Positions 10,867 through 24,200 are shown, numbered from the stretch's first letter. The stretch: DNA of 64,000 bases from Ceratobasidium sp. AG-K (GCA_037039685.1 JAWNGF010000011.1:1488001-1552000); one strand, 5' to 3'. The notes: a model not told the origin generated them from the sequence alone. Numbers and translations: made by a program.

Positions 10867-12770
10867 TCATTGTTCCCCCACGGAACTCGACCCTTGTTCT
10901 ACGACTGTCTGCCTCGGTGATCTGACCGAGGGCTGCGCCACCGGCGCCTGTGGAATAAGTGTCTTGTCCGACACCCCTGGCGATGGAACTTGGGCTGGGT
11001 GCGGGACGGCTGGACCGATGGAACTCGCGTTGGACGCGGTCCCGGTCGTGTTTGGATTGTTTGGTCTTGGGAGTGGGTGGACGGCCGTTGGCGTGCGGCT
11101 TGCGGAGTTGGCCGAGTTCGCCCCGGTCGTTGCGATATGAGTCGACGAGGAACCGGGTGGAGCGGAGATGTTATTATCTCGATCTGATGGATGTGATGTC
11201 AATACTGATGTGGAAGTAGGCGTTGCCATCCCGAGGGGAGGGACATTTGTTCCCGAGGGCTGGCTCGGTGTCACCGGCGGCGCAACGGGCGCCTTGGTCA
11301 ATATCGCCTGTGATGCCGAGGCCGGCGGTTTCCCACTCGTATCTCCCGATATGTTCTCCTTTTCCTTGCCCTTGCCCTTTGGTTTGTTCGACTCGCGGGG
11401 AGTCGAGGCTCCAGTACTTTCCCCCGTGTTGGTCTTTCGTCTTTTCGGCGGATTTTCGCCCCCGGAAGCGTCGGCGCGGCGTGTCCGAGCGACGACCGGA
11501 GCAGGGGTAGTAGATGGGAGTAGGAATGCTTGAGCATGAGGATTCGCCTAAAACATAGTGTGGTTTGCGTAACGATCCCGGTTCAGACAGGGCCAACTTA
11601 CCATCTTGAGGTCCTCCCACATTGCTCCTGGAGCTATACGATATTGCAAGTAGGTCCGCGGGGGAACATTTGATACCTAATATACACTTAGTACAATCAT
11701 CTCTAGGCTGCATTATGAACTCACCACTTCTGCCAATATGCCTTGTACGCTAGCCGGACTCACGGTCGTACACGTCCTCAACAGCGCATTCCAGATCTCA
11801 GTCGACGCGGACATGAACCGGATCGTGATAGGATGAGCTGGCTTTGAACGCATTGCGCTGCCAGAGGGAACATACGCGTCGAACGGGTAGAATGTCGACA
11901 AATGCACGTCTCCGTTTGAGCGCTGGTCAAGTAAAACGTATTCGGTAGGTAGTAACCACCTATCGATTGGGCGCTCTGAGAACTCCAGCAAAACGGCAGT
12001 AGTCGGAATAGCGGGAGCCACAGGGGCTCGAGGCTGTGGCTGAGTGGGCGCGGCTGCATGTGTCGTAGTCGCGGGTGTAGGCGCAGGCACAGGCGTAGGA
12101 CCAGCCGCTGCCGAGGGTGTCGGTACGGACGCGGGATGTTTCGAGGGCTGAGGTACAGATGTGGGCCGAGCTTGTACACTTGGTGCTGCCGTGTGAGACC
12201 CAGGCGCAGATGCGGGCGCAGGCTTGCTTGGAGGCGCCACCCCCGGATATGTTCCAGCCTCGATTAATTTAATAGTAGCACCGAGCGTGCGCAGCTGGGT
12301 CACGTTTGCTCGGCCCTCTGAAGCGAGCTTGAGAATGTGGTTTAGTTCGGGATCTTTGGCTGCGGCCGCTAGAACCTGTCGATCTGGTAAGGTCACGACT
12401 AATGCAAGCCGAATGATGACGAACCTTGGCATGAAGTTCATGGGAAACCGTGATAGGTGCAGTGTGTGTCGCAGTTGTAGGCACAGGTGCCGGGGTGGGC
12501 GCCGGGATGGGGGCTGACACAACTGGAACCGGAGGTGCCGTAGCGGGTGGTTGACCATATCGATACTGGACAAAGAATATTTTGGTTTTCGGGAAAAGAT
12601 GCGGACCGATTTCGACGTCACTGTTGTGGGTTAGTGTCGCTCCGAGTTTGATTGTGAAAGAACTCACCAGATACCAGCCAAGGATAGAGAGTGCGGCGGA
12701 GGGGCAGGATAAACCTGATCAGCCTTTTCTTTCGAGAGTGTGGAGAAGCGAAGAAAAGACTTGGTTAACC
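10867..12770 (-). CDS. Unrecognised proline-rich, nuclear-type protein
   Basis: Exons, in coding order: from about 12770 (start unresolved) to 12668, then 12425-12620, 12376 intron boundary to 11725-12375, 11602-11676 and 10867-11547. Phases all close. The N-terminal part has YPAPPPHSLSLAGICDVEIG, then a Pro/Ala-rich stretch, a short helical block (VLAAAAKDPELNHILKLASEG), another Pro/Ala stretch, a compact central domain (LLEFSERPIDRWLLPTEYVLL ... ITIRFMSASTEIWNALLRT ... PPRTYLQYRIAPGAMWEDLKM) and a Ser/Thr/Pro tail containing a PPKRRKT nuclear localisation-type cluster and KGKGKEKE. The layout is reminiscent of accessory subunits of fungal chromatin complexes, but I could not assign a family. 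The first exon is open upstream without an in-frame ATG, so an extra 5' exon probably exists. Confidence 0.6.
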
Positions 12771-13108
12771 ATTGGTTTCTAGCTATGTAAATTCAATTTA
12801 GTGTGACTTTGATTCCCAGCGAAATGTCTCACATTGCTTCAACGATTGAAGTAGAACCAAACTACAAATTCACTCAATTCCTACTCTATGGTTTATTTAT
12901 CTACACGTACCTATCCGCAACAGACACCTTGCTGTTGTCGTTCTGGTTTGCTCGAGCGTCATTTTTGGTCGCAAGAGTGGGAAGTGGAAGTGGTCGAGTA
13001 AACATTCCGATGAATATCAAATTCAAGCCAAAGTTTAACTTGTGCCAAACACACAACCAAATCAGGATTAATTATTACTATCAATCACATCGAGTATTGG
13101 TAGGACTA

Positions 13109-14278
13109 TTACGAAGATTTGGCCGCACCTACGCGTTCCTCATCTATATCGGTTAGCGGAGACGAGCCATTCCACGGGATAGGCGATTTCCAGTTGTTCA
13201 TCAGATGCATTGACAACCCCACTACGATCGCCCCGCCAATAAAGTTGCCGCATATAGCCGCGGATTGGTTAAACCATAGATGCCCAACGGTTGAAGGAGC
13301 TCCGTATAGTAGACCTGTGGACAAGAAGAACACTAGGAGCGGGTTAGCATGGAGCGCTCGTTGAAAATTTATCGCAACGTACTATTAGCGACGCAATGCT
13401 CATAGCCGCTCACCACAAACGTCACGACAGGGATCCACACAGCCATGATCTTGCCCGCCGAGTCTGTGCATGCGTTAAACATGGATATCGCAATGCATAC
13501 CATGGCGTTCGCGCCAATCCCCCGTAGGAAAAGTACGCCCCACCCTATTCACCCAAGTAAAAGTCTCAGATCCACGCAAGGTTCGATGGAATGTAGTGCC
13601 CACCATGGTTCACTTTACTTGATACAAGCGAACTCAACCACTGCTTTGACGACGCATCCGCGAAAAGGTCGCTTAAATACGCCATGAAATACGCCATGAG
13701 GAGGCAGCCGCACCAATTGCCGATGTACACTACAACCAAGTTGATAATCGAGCGATGCACAGGTATAGCGCGATTATACCATCCTGTTACCCCATGGTCA
13801 GCTAGTGAACAACCGACGAACGTAGAAGCTGTTCTGGCTTACCAATGCTAAATATCAAGGTTGTCCCGGTTACGAGTTCGCCTCCTAAAATAACAATGAA
13901 GTGGAGGGCTAACGCGAACTCGTTGAGCAAAACAAGCAAGCATTCAAAACTGGACATACCAAACGCAAAGAATGCCCCAGTGAGGAACTTAGGTATAAAT
14001 GGCCATGCAGCCCGTACAGTTTCAGGTACCCCGCTAGCGGCGTTCAGTGCAGCGATACCTCCAAATCCGACCCAGATTCCAGCCATAACTGCCAGAAAGA
14101 ACGTCTGGTCGACGGGCCTGTCCGCACGGATCTTGGACGTCGCGAGAATTGCAGCTTCAATCGCAGGAATCGTCTGCATGCCGGCAGCCGAGGCCGGCAT
14201 TGGATGGACTCGAGTGGGAGCCGTGGTGTTCGAGGAACAAGTGTTTACAGAGGGAGTGGAAAGTCCGGTGTGAGCCAT
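13109..14278 (-). CDS. Formate/nitrite transporter family channel (copy A)
   Basis: Five exons (13960-14278, 13843-13908, 13604-13783, 13383-13544, 13109-13332) give 316 residues. The FNT signature parts are clear: VDQTFFLAVMAGIWVGFGG (TM1), FIPKFLTGAFFAFG, LHFIVILGGELVTGT, VYIGNWCGCLLMAYFMAYL, GIGANAMVC, ACTDSAGKIMAVW and SGYEHCVAN with its conserved histidine, then LLYGAPSTVG. Six membrane segments as in FocA/NirC/HSC; members form pentamers that pass formate, nitrite or hydrosulfide across the plasma membrane. Start at 14278 was chosen because the N-terminus then matches the paralogue at 19525; an upstream in-frame ATG (14347) is possible. Intron positions are the same as in the paralogue. 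Confidence 0.93.
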
Positions 14279-15293
14279 GGTTGCTTTTGTACGCTCGTCT
14301 GCCGCTCGAAGAGCCAGCGTGGAGGGATATGGGAGACGCATCGGCATGAAACCGCGAACTATTTGTACCCCAGGCGTGTATGCGAACCAAAGGGTCTCGT
14401 GAGCAAGTTTGAAACTCCCTCGGACACAAGCGGAGCCACAGATCGAGAATTTGTACCATAGCCAGGTGGGTGCGTTTGCTGGCCGATAAGGGGCTAATCA
14501 ACACAGATGTCAGGCTTGGTGTGCTCCGTCCGGGTGGCCAACTATGCAAGCATCAGCGAATGAGGGTATAAATAAGGCGTCATACGCGTTACTATACTAA
14601 GGTATAAGTAGAAGCGAGCCTAATTATCAGACGGGTTGTGTACAGGCGGCATAAATAGATCCTCTTGGCACAGGTAGTATGCTGCGATGGGCCGAGACTT
14701 CAACGTGCCGAGCATTCTACCACTAAACTTTATGTCAGAAATGTTTGTAAAACTTCACGCGCCTCCGAGATAGAATTCACCTTCTTGTGGAGTTGCGGGG
14801 TGTGTCCCAGCATCGGCAAGTTTACACAGGCTGTGCAGTTGTTTCGATCCATTCAACGAAGCAAATATTTGAAGCAACTCTATCGAATGGATTTATTGGC
14901 AACCTAGTGTGCAGAGGACATAGACATGCAGAGCGCGAGAGTTGAGTTGTGACGTAGCTAGTCGTCCTGGTGCCGGCGGTTGTGGGGCCCAATTTGATTC
15001 AGGAGCCGGCGGCGAAAGCCGGGTTGCCAGATGATATGTATCATGGATGAGATATGCGGCAAGAGAACCCCCCACGACTGCGAGGTCCTGGACGTAAATT
15101 ATATGTTGCGGTTGGGAGCCTATGACTCGGAGGAGGCGCCCTGCACTTAAGGCTTGGCTTCGAGGACCCGCGGATTCAAGCGCTAACTAGCGAACCATGA
15201 CTTCGGCTGTGGTGGCAAGCCACTAGATGCAGCCTGTATCCCGCTGAAACATCATTTCTCGTGTACTGTCGAGCCTGAAATCGATCTATATTA
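14279..15293. other. Intergenic, divergent promoter region
   Basis: Separates transporter copy A (minus) from the leucine-rich-repeat gene (plus). The minus strand at about 14675-14735 has a tRNA-A-box-like TTAGTGGTAGAATG but no B-box, so I do not call a tRNA. Nothing else recognised. Confidence 0.5.
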
Positions 15294-17204
15294 ATGCCCC
15301 CCAAAAAGCGTACATCCCCTAATTCACAATCGGCCCCGAAAGTCAAACGAGCCAGGCTCGAGGACTTCGGCGCTGCCATTGGGACTGATGGTTTGCCGGC
15401 AGCCCATATCGCCGCCCAGCAGCAACAGTCAGGTTCTTCGTCTACTGGAGCATCCACTCGACCCCCTCGTCGTAGTGGATCCTTTCCTAGTCTAGTATCT
15501 CTCGCTGCTCTTGTGTTTGCGAGGCATTTCAACACCTTGTACATCCGAGAAAACGAGTATATCCAACGCGGCGCCTCGACGCGACGACGGCTAAAACAGC
15601 TGCCCGATACCATAATACCCGGTCTCTTGGCCCTGTTACGAGCTCATTCTCCCCAATATTTGCATTCCGACTTGATTATAACGGTACGTTGTCGAATAAA
15701 CGGCTGTCCCATATCTAAGCAAATACGTAGTACTTTCTAAGAGGTCGTGAAATATGTCTCGCTGATGACCTTCCGGGTGTTAATGTGAAAGTTTTAAACG
15801 CCGTCGGGAAACACAATAGTGGCACCATCGCATCGTTGGTTCTCAACCGGCTTGCGAAGATCAACGACCAGGTGTTTGCGAACGTGGTATCGAATCTTCC
15901 AGGACTGGAGAAACTGGACCTAAGGTAAATATATAAATCAATGTATGCTCTAGTTGCACTGACGCTTACCGTTACGCAGAGAATGTAGCAAAGCTGGCCC
16001 GCTGGCTCTCGGAGCGGTTGCTAAACATTGCCCCAACCTCAAAATCCTGAACATGAACTACACAGTTGCTACACCGCAATCGGTTCTCTCTGTGCTCCTT
16101 ACATGCTCCCAGCTCGAAACACTCAAAGTCGCGGGTACCCCCAAACTAGTAAGTCTCTTATTCTTTTAGTTGGACCTCCCATAACGCCAAACATAGATTG
16201 CCGGCAGTATCGCGACACTTGTCAAGTCCCACCAGGCCGATAATCCTAATAGCTCGCCCACTTTCGATGCTCTTCGCTCAATTAAACTTCGTCTCACAGC
16301 TCTTACCGACGCTGACCTTGCCATTATTCTCGCAATCTGTCCGAACTTGACAACCCTGGACATATCCTTTACACAGATCAAGCACATCCCGATTGACGCT
16401 CCCTTTCCCAAACTTACCAAGCTCTGCCTTACCTCTACTCGAATCTCAGCTTCGAATCTGGTCGAGGTTCTAACTCGCACGCCGACCCTGCAGGTTCTGT
16501 ACCTTGGTGCGTTGGGAGACTCGGTTCCGACTACCTCTAAGGGTGTAGGAACAGGGGTCGGGGCAGGTACGCTCACGGATGGTGTTTTGCGCGGTGTTAC
16601 AGACGCATTGGAGCACTGCGCAAATATCAAGCATGTCAATCTCGTTGGGAATCTTAAACTTGGCTCAGGTGGAAGCTCAGGAAGGCCATTACAAGATTTT
16701 TTTAGGAGGGTGGGGAGAAGATGCGAGGTGCGCCACACTCTTGTATGTAGTTGTTGAGTACTCATGCGTCGGCTAGATTCTCAACTTGGAAAACGTGCCT
16801 CAACTTCGGTCTAATGATCTGGAAGGGCTCCTCCGCGCTTCGGACGATGAACTGGCTTCCCCTCTTCGTGTGCTCAACCTTGCTCGTACCGGCGTCAACG
16901 GGGATTCATCAATGTACATCGCCGCATGCACAAAACTCGAGAAACTCTATATTGGTGGTACCAAGTTTGGCAGTAAGCCCCTTTTAGCGTCTTGCCTTGG
17001 GTCACTAATGCTTAGACAACGCAGAGGAAGAACTATTTATGATTCTAGATTGTTGCCCTGACTTGACCGAACTCGATCTGACAGGCTGTCGGAGCGTGTC
17101 TGTACAAGATAGGAGGAGGTTTTTTGAGGTGGGTTGAATTGACAGGTACCTTGAAATTGTCCTTGACCAAGTTACGCTAGGTATGGGAGGCTGAGCGGAG
17201 CTAA
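15294..17204 (+). CDS. Leucine-rich-repeat (RNI-like) protein
   Basis: Seven exons (15294-15683, 15731-15924, 15980-16148, 16197-16727, 16777-16972, 17016-17128, 17181-17204) give 538 residues. The N-terminus is basic (PPKKRTSP, KVKRAR), suggesting a nuclear signal. From about residue 165 onward come repeated LxxLxL units: LPGLEKLDLR, CPNLKILNMNYT, CSQLETLKVAGT, CPNLTTLDISFT, FPKLTKLCLTST, TPTLQVLYLG, CANIKHVNLVG, LRVLNLARTG, CTKLEKLYIGGT, CPDLTELDLTGC. These are cysteine-containing LRRs of the kind found in F-box/LRR, Amn1 and Rad7-type proteins. No F-box is obvious. The role is probably protein binding, perhaps in ubiquitin ligase or nuclear signalling, but the partner is unknown. The last exon adds only eight codons including the stop. 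Confidence 0.78.
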
Positions 17205-17433
17205 AAGAGGAATATCAACGGAAATAATTTAGTCTTTGAAATACCTATCGTTGTATCGTATTTACTTGGTTAGCATTATAATGTATGTAAAGACCTAATC
17301 ACCCTGGTTCTCTAGTTTTGCGTCGCTAATGTGGACAATCTGAGTTACCACCAAATCAAATAAACCGAATTGGGTATGAGTATAGGTCATGTGCAAGTCA
17401 CCCACGCCTGTAAGATTATGACCAACGGTCATC

Positions 17434-18586
17434 ATGCGGACCGTCCTTAGTTCATGTCTGCGCGGTTTCGGAGCCAAGCCCCGAGCTCCCATTCCAAGTT
17501 TTCCTCGCCCTCTTCTAACCCAGGCTCGGTTCAGCTCCTCTAAGTCCATATACATTCCTGGCCGATCGCCCAGCAAGAAATCTCAATTCAGCTGGACATC
17601 GCCTGTGACTCTTATACTTGGTTTTATCCCCGTCTTCACCTTTGGTCTCGGAGTTTGGCAGGTACAACGGCTTCAGTGGAAACTCGCTCTGATCGACGAA
17701 TTGGAAGAAAAGGCGCAGAGAGAGCCCTTGGTACTACCTAAGCGAATCAAGTGAGTTCAAAATGCAGATCTCGCCCCTGGGGGAGGAACTAACCTCCACA
17801 CAAGCCTCTCGGTGCTCCAGGAATTCGCTTACAGACGCGTGCTCCTGACTGGGACATGGGACCCCGATCCGACCCACAGCGTCATGCTGGGCCCGAGAAC
17901 GCGTGACCATGTAATTGGTTACCACATCATCTCACCCCTTCAACGACCCGATGGTGCCTCGACCATTCTGGTGAATCGAGGATTTGTTTCGACCGATGCA
18001 CTTGAGCGGGCGAGGCAAATTGCTGGGGCAGGAGTCAGGCCAGATGTTCCAAAAATTTCCGCGCTGGTGAAGGATGCGGCTCAACAAGGTACCGTGCAAA
18101 TCGAAGGGATGATCGCTGCACCAGCCAAACGGAACAGGTTCACGCCGGGCAACAAGCCTGAAGTAGGAGAGTGGTACTGGGCTGATGCGGAGGCTATGGC
18201 AAGAGTCGCGGCGGGTGAAAACGGAGACGTACAACCTGTGTTGGTTAACGAGCTGTTCAGTGAGTAATCAGATTCATTCCAGAGGCTGGCTTGTTATAGC
18301 AACAGACTCTCATGTCTACGCGTATCTTTAGCCGGAGATGGTGCGGAGGCATCGCGGAGGAGTGCACATGGTATTCCAATTGGCCGAGACCCCGAGATTG
18401 AGCTAAGGAATCTACATGCGACATATGCAGCTACTTGGTACGCACTAATCGGCCTTCTGAAGATATGCTAAAAATCTAATGGATACTAGGTTCTCATTAT
18501 CTGCTGCGACTGCGGTTATGTTTGTGGCCCTTGTCCGTCGTGGCCGAGGTGGGCGAGACCCCAAATTCATCCGTCGGGTAGCCTAG
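17434..18586 (+). CDS. SHY1: Surf1/Shy1 cytochrome c oxidase assembly factor
   Basis: Four exons (17434-17750, 17805-18259, 18332-18437, 18490-18586) give 324 residues. The first 40 residues are Arg/Ser-rich without acids and end in RFSSSK, a typical mitochondrial presequence. A membrane helix follows (LILGFIPVFTFGLGVWQVQRLQWK, the conserved GxWQxxR motif of Surf1). The family's core motifs are EFAYRRV, LGPRTRD, GYHIISPLQR and STILVNRGFV. A second membrane helix lies near the C-terminus (FSLSAATAVMFVALV). The protein sits in the inner mitochondrial membrane and helps haem a insertion and Cox1 maturation of complex IV. Length fits the fungal family. Introns fall between conserved motifs and all phases close. 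Confidence 0.95.
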
Positions 18587-19524
18587 AGTCGATTCTGCGA
18601 TACCATCCCAGGCATGTAAAAGCAGTGAATCACTACTCCTTTGATATATTTGGGTGGGCGCGTCTCCTTGGCCCTACAAGACTGCCACGATCATAAGGTC
18701 AAGGTTTGCCTTGAGCAGACTACTGCTGGGAGAGCCTTGATTGGTTCGCTTCTCGTTACATAATTCCTACATGTATTTGGTGAATCCCACTTTAGCATAG
18801 ATCAGATGTTGCCGCGGCCCCCAACTGAGATTCCAGGAAGAGTCTGACGGAGCTCAGATTTCCCCGGTGCGCACATCTTGCTTGTTTCAAGGTTCTATGG
18901 CCACAGTATCTCTTACGTTTTTCTGCTTTGAGATCGACAGTGCAGGGCAGATTGCGAACCGAAACTTGCCAAGCCGACCATCTGTTCATGTCTAGTGAAA
19001 CCTTTTCGCAGCGGTGCCCTGATTTGTGGAATCCAAACATGTAGGAAAAATTCTTATGGCATGCTCATCTGTCAAAATATTTGTACTCTTCCACTTATCT
19101 CTATTCTCTAGAACCCATTCTAGGACCCACCCAGCATCGAAGATTAGGTTCAGCAACGAGGTGCCAAGCGGCAACTCGTCTAACAGAGAGCTGACTAATT
19201 AACCCGCGCTTCTTTGACCGCCTACTGCTTTACGGACCTTAGTTGTGCCTTCTGGGTATTGTAATTATTCATTCTACCCCTCTTATCATGTACGTATTGA
19301 TATGAGCATTCTTCAGAACAATTCGGTAAACATGGCAAGACCAATGCACGTATGCGGGCGGAGCATATGCACACCCCTGCAGCCAAGACTCGATAGTTTT
19401 TGCGGTTATACACCGAGCTCACCGCAGAGATATATGCCTTAGTTAAAAGGACCGGGACTCGAAGGTTCTATGACCTATCCCCAGGCTTTGCGTTGTTCTC
19501 TCCCTTTTCAGCATTTCTGTTCAA
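18587..19524. other. Intergenic region
   Basis: 3' flank of the Surf1 gene and promoter of transporter copy B. Open frames on both strands (for example 18792-19040 minus) lack any family feature. Confidence 0.55.
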
Positions 19525-20721
19525 ATGGCATCGACTTTACGCCCCATCCTTCCTCAATCGACGATATCATCACTTTCATCATCTGTCACAATACCTATTG
19601 CTAAGGCCAAAGAGTTCATTCCACCAGCTACAGTTGCTCCGGAACCACCCAAACCGCTTGGCATGCAGACCGCCCCAGCACTTGAGGCCGCAATCGTCAG
19701 CACAGCTAAAGTACGTGCGAACAGGCCGGTGGATCAGACCTTTTTTCTCTCCGTTGTTGCGGGTATCTGGCTTGGATTTGGAGCTATTGGTGCGCTGTCT
19801 GCGGCCTGTGGCGTACCTCAAAGTGTGCGTACAGAATGGCCGATTCTACCGAAATTTTTGATGGGTGCTGTCTTCGCTTTCGGTACGTATATGCGCCTAT
19901 ATGTGACTCGCATGCTAATTTAATTATCGCAACCTTGATCAGCACTGCATTTCATTGTTATTGTTGGAGGCGAGTTATTTACGGGGACCATCATGATCTT
20001 TGGAGTCGGTAAGCTACTTCTTTTGCAGCTTTGAATACAGCCTATCCTAATCCGAAATTACTCTAGGTTGGGTCAACCGTGCGATACCCATCCGGCGCTC
20101 ACTAATTAACCTTGCAACCGTTTACGTCGGTAACTGGTGTGGTTGCCTCATCATGGCTTACTTTATGGCCTACTTGACCGATATATTTGACGACCCTTCT
20201 TCTCGGCAATGGCTGTCTGTCGCTACAGTAGGCAAGACCTATGGTCATGGTGAGCATCTTAAATGTGGGGTTCTTTATATCCCAACTTATTTCCGCATAG
20301 GATGGGGGGTCTTATTCTTAAAGGGCATTGGCGCAAATGCCATGGTGTGCATGGCCGTGGTACTCTACAACGCATGCACAGATTCCGCCGGGAAAATCAT
20401 GGCGATTTGGTTCCCTGTGGTCGTGTTCGTGATCAGTGGATACGAACATTGTGTAGCGAACAGTGAGTTTCCATTTACTAACAAGCTCCCGACCCGTCAA
20501 ACTGAGCTCTACCAACAGTGTTCTTTTTGTCCGTGGGATTGCTCTATGGTGCACCTTCCACTATTGGTAGGCTCTGGTTTAACCAATCCGCTGCGTTGTG
20601 CGGCAACGTCGTTGGAGGGGCAGTCGTAGTTGGACTGACGCTTCATTTGATAAATAACTGGGTGTCGCCGATCCCCTGGGACCGGCCCTCAAATGAAGTT
20701 AATGATGTGGAGAAGCAATAA
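19525..20721 (+). CDS. Formate/nitrite transporter family channel (copy B)
   Basis: Five exons (19525-19882, 19943-20008, 20067-20249, 20301-20462, 20519-20721) give 323 residues. It carries the same FNT landmarks as copy A: RPVDQTFFLSVVAGIWLGFG, LHFIVIVGGELFTGT, VYVGNWCGCLIMAYFMAYL, GIGANAMVCMAV, ACTDSAGKIMAIW, GYEHCVAN, LLYGAPSTIG and LWFNQSAALCGN. Exons 2 and 4 have exactly the lengths seen in copy A (66 and 162 nt), and all four introns interrupt homologous codons, so the two are duplicates. Expected role: plasma-membrane channel for formate, nitrite or related monovalent anions. Divergence between the copies is largest in the N-terminal tail and C-terminal tail, both cytosolic. Confidence 0.94.
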
Positions 20722-21244
20722 GTTGGAGTGATTGAATCAAAGTTATCGGGACGTAATTATCATTGCAATATACGTGTTTCTGTACCGTTGTTCTCTCGTC
20801 GTGTGGTTCAGCTTAGGTACTTACTGCGGATAAACTTGACGACGGGACGAATGCGCGATGGGCACAACAAATGAAGAGTCTATCAATACTGAGGTTTCCC
20901 AAGTGAAGAGTTGATAAGGCGTCTAGATTATAGCAACTCTGTTGCATCCTATGAGCATGGCCTAGGTGGAACTGATTGTGCTGGTTGTTGAACTGCAGTC
21001 TCGGGTGAAGCGCTTGTGAAACCCCAGGTTTATTAATATAAGAAGTACGTTGACTTCGGGCGCATATACATACTTGACCAATGTATCTAATGTCACAAGG
21101 ATACGTACATGAACTCGTAGTATGACTTCTTGCTTTGATAATAATACACCAATGATTAAGCGGGTCATTTGGAACGTAACGAATCGAAGGATCGCAGCAA
21201 ACAATGCGGAGAGGGAAGCGATAGCGATGAGATGAGCAAGTTTC
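20722..21244. other. Intergenic, convergent 3' ends
   Basis: Lies between the stop codons of transporter copy B and the Zn2Cys6 gene. No gene or structure recognised. Confidence 0.6.
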
Positions 21245-24200
21245 TCATCCCTTGGGTTGTTTATTGAACCTTTGGTTGGTTAAATTTAACGCATTTTGCA
21301 TCATCATATCCCATTGCGCCAGCCTGTAATAAGGGGCATGGGCCAACAATCAAAGTCAAGTAGACAGATGCGAGTAGGAGTACTCACGGTGTTCCTGTCG
21401 CTGGAGGACCTGCCAATACTCCAGCTTTGGCCTGCTGTCTGTCCGTTTCAAAACGATTGACACTACTTAATGGTTCGCTAAATGCTGACATCCACCCCCC
21501 AGAAGGAAACCCCGCGAAACCCGTGGGTACACTTGGCTGCGCCGTCATGGTAGAAGTGTGGTTTGCAGGAGCTATGCCGTGCGATGCAGCTGAAGCGAGT
21601 CGGCGCGCGTGTTGCCGATGTGCGTCAAGTGCAGTGTAACCATATTCGGGCAGATAGGGTTGAAGCCCACCAAGGGCTTGGCTAATGACAGGAGTGTGGT
21701 TTTCTAATCCTCGTTTCGAAGGATTTTGCTGATCACCCAGGGCAGTTGGACCAACTTGATAGTACGGTGCTACGTATTCTGTAGCATTGGAAGATAAACC
21801 AGCGAACATATCATCTGCGTAAGCGGTATGACCTGCGTAGTCGTAATCTGGGACCGGTCCTGCGATAAAGACGTCACGGAGATTAGACGGATGGGATGAA
21901 TGACTGAGCGCAGGCGTTATATCTGGGGGATGATACACAATATCAAAGCTTGGATTAACTCCAGCGTCGACTGGAGGTGTCGATGTATTGCTTGGTAATG
22001 AGGATAGCACAGAGTCGCTAGGTTGAAACGGTAGGGGTTGTTCCGAGGTGGGCGGGCCCATTTGATGAGGTTGGTGATTGGGGGTATTGTCTTTACCAGA
22101 AGAGCGGTCCGACGAGGCCGAACGAGCACTAGGGGAGATCTGGAGACGCCAGGACTCCTCAAACTCCCGCACCATATCGCTATTGTAGCAACCCATAAGT
22201 GTCTAAGTATGTTCAAAGTGAGGCACACTTTGTACACTTACTGAAGTCTCCCGGCGATATGGAAATACTTCTCTCCGTCCGCGAGTATTTGCATACATTT
22301 TCGCATATCTTCCTCCTTTTGCTCCATCGTGTATTCACTTCCCGAGAACAAGTCGGGACTGACTCCCCCCTGCAGATTCGATCGTTTAAGTTTGCGCTCA
22401 GTGATTAAGTCAACAACTAGAGTCATGGCGGAAGAAAATGCAGGGTAATATGAGCCTGGAAGTTGGCGCGGCCCGTATATTCTGCGATGGGAGTCGAGCA
22501 TGTTGGCGCATGAGCGGGCCGCCTCTCGGCATATTTTCATACTCGGTGCGGCGAGGGGAGAGAGGGCCTTGGTTACGAAAGTCTGATTGGTCGAGATAAC
22601 AAGATCGAAATATACCCCCCATAACGCGACTGCATCGGCGAAGAAGGTAGAATCGACGAGGTGAACCGTGCTAGGAAGTCGCACTTGGGTTTGCGAGTGG
22701 TCATCATTGATGCCGATGAAATGTCGTTGAGTTATGGATCTTGGAAATAAGCTACCCGGAAGACACGAAAAGTAATGATACCTACAGTGCGACGGCACCT
22801 CTTGAGCCCAGAGGTTGAATTGGGTATTTATGTCCTTAAACATCCACTCGGACCCCTGGGATCCATCTAGCCCGATTTGACGTTTTGTTCGTTCAAGAGC
22901 AAACTATCCACCAAAAACGTAAAACGAAATTAGCTACTGTAATATTCTGCCCAGGTCAGAAACGCACCACTGTTTGAAGGCAGCGGCCTGCAATACGACA
23001 CAAGCCAACCAAATTCTTAAACATGCTCAGTTTCGAGGGAACTCCTGGTGGCTGTTTCGGAGGTGGCGCATTCGGTTCAAGTGACCAAAACTCATCGTCA
23101 ATCTCCAAAGGGTCATCTAAATCAAAACTAGTGTAATATACGTGTCAGAGGGGTACAGTATGGCTGTCAGAGTACTGGGCTCACTCGACGTCTTGGATCG
23201 CCCCATGCCTTCCGAGGGATATGCTGGTAGTATACGGAATTCAATGATACAGCATTTAAAAACTCGCTAACTGTTCACCTCTGTAGCCGGTCGAGGAATA
23301 TCATGGACCTATTTCGTGATTAATATGCAGGTAAATTGTTCAAGACAATCCACGTACCAGAAGCACCGCTTGTAAAGTTCGTTTTCGAGCGATTGAACAG
23401 ACTTCTTGCGGTGAATACCAATATCCTGCATTTTTCGCAAGGCCATCCCAACTACAGTCCAAGTTCCATACAACGCTGAAGAACCAAAGAGATACATAGC
23501 AGAGAGCTGTTGTGGTATTAGCCGACGTGTATATCTAACCACCCCACTTTACTTACAACTAAAAGCTGGGCATCCTGCAATGATATTATATCTACGAACA
23601 ACTTGTGCCAGGGTTCGAATTGTCGAAACCACCGATAACCCGCGCTCAATGGCACCGGCCATCGATCATCCAGAGCTCGAGGATCGTCATACCACCTTGC
23701 GCCATTGGCACACACCAGAAGTACCACCCGCAGGAACATGCCGTTGCGCCTGTGCAAACCTTGCTCAAGCTGCTTTTCGAAGGACGGGCGATGGATTATT
23801 GGCATCATCGTGTTCTTGAAGAATGCGTCAGACAGGGTTTGTAGGAGATCTTCGGGTGGGAGCTCTAGAGAAAGGCCATCCTCAGTTTCCCAAGGATCCC
23901 GTTCGAGTTGCATCTTTTCAGCCATGGTAGGCTGCCAGAATTCCTTTCGGCGATGGGTAGTAGGAACAGCAGATAAAAGGCTATCAGAGTGATAACCGTT
24001 GCGAAACATGCTGGCGTCGCGGAACAAGACCTCTGAGCTGGACTGACCATGATAGCGAGGCTCATCCTGTTTTGTTGATGATGCTGCGTCCCAGACGGCG
24101 TCGTCGTCGTTTGTATCCACGTGCGCTAGATCGGGCCGAATGTTGGCTAACCGAACCTGCTGAACCAGTCGAGAGGCAGCTGGAGTATTAACAACGGGCG

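Noticed and set aside
12803..13156. 117-codon plus-strand frame with hydrophobic stretches
   Set aside because: AT-rich spacer between two minus-strand genes; overlaps the end of transporter copy A and has no motif.
14675..14735. tRNA-like A-box (TTAGTGGTAGAATG) on the minus strand
   Set aside because: No B-box GGTTCGANTCC at the right distance and no foldable acceptor stem; at most a tRNA or SINE remnant.
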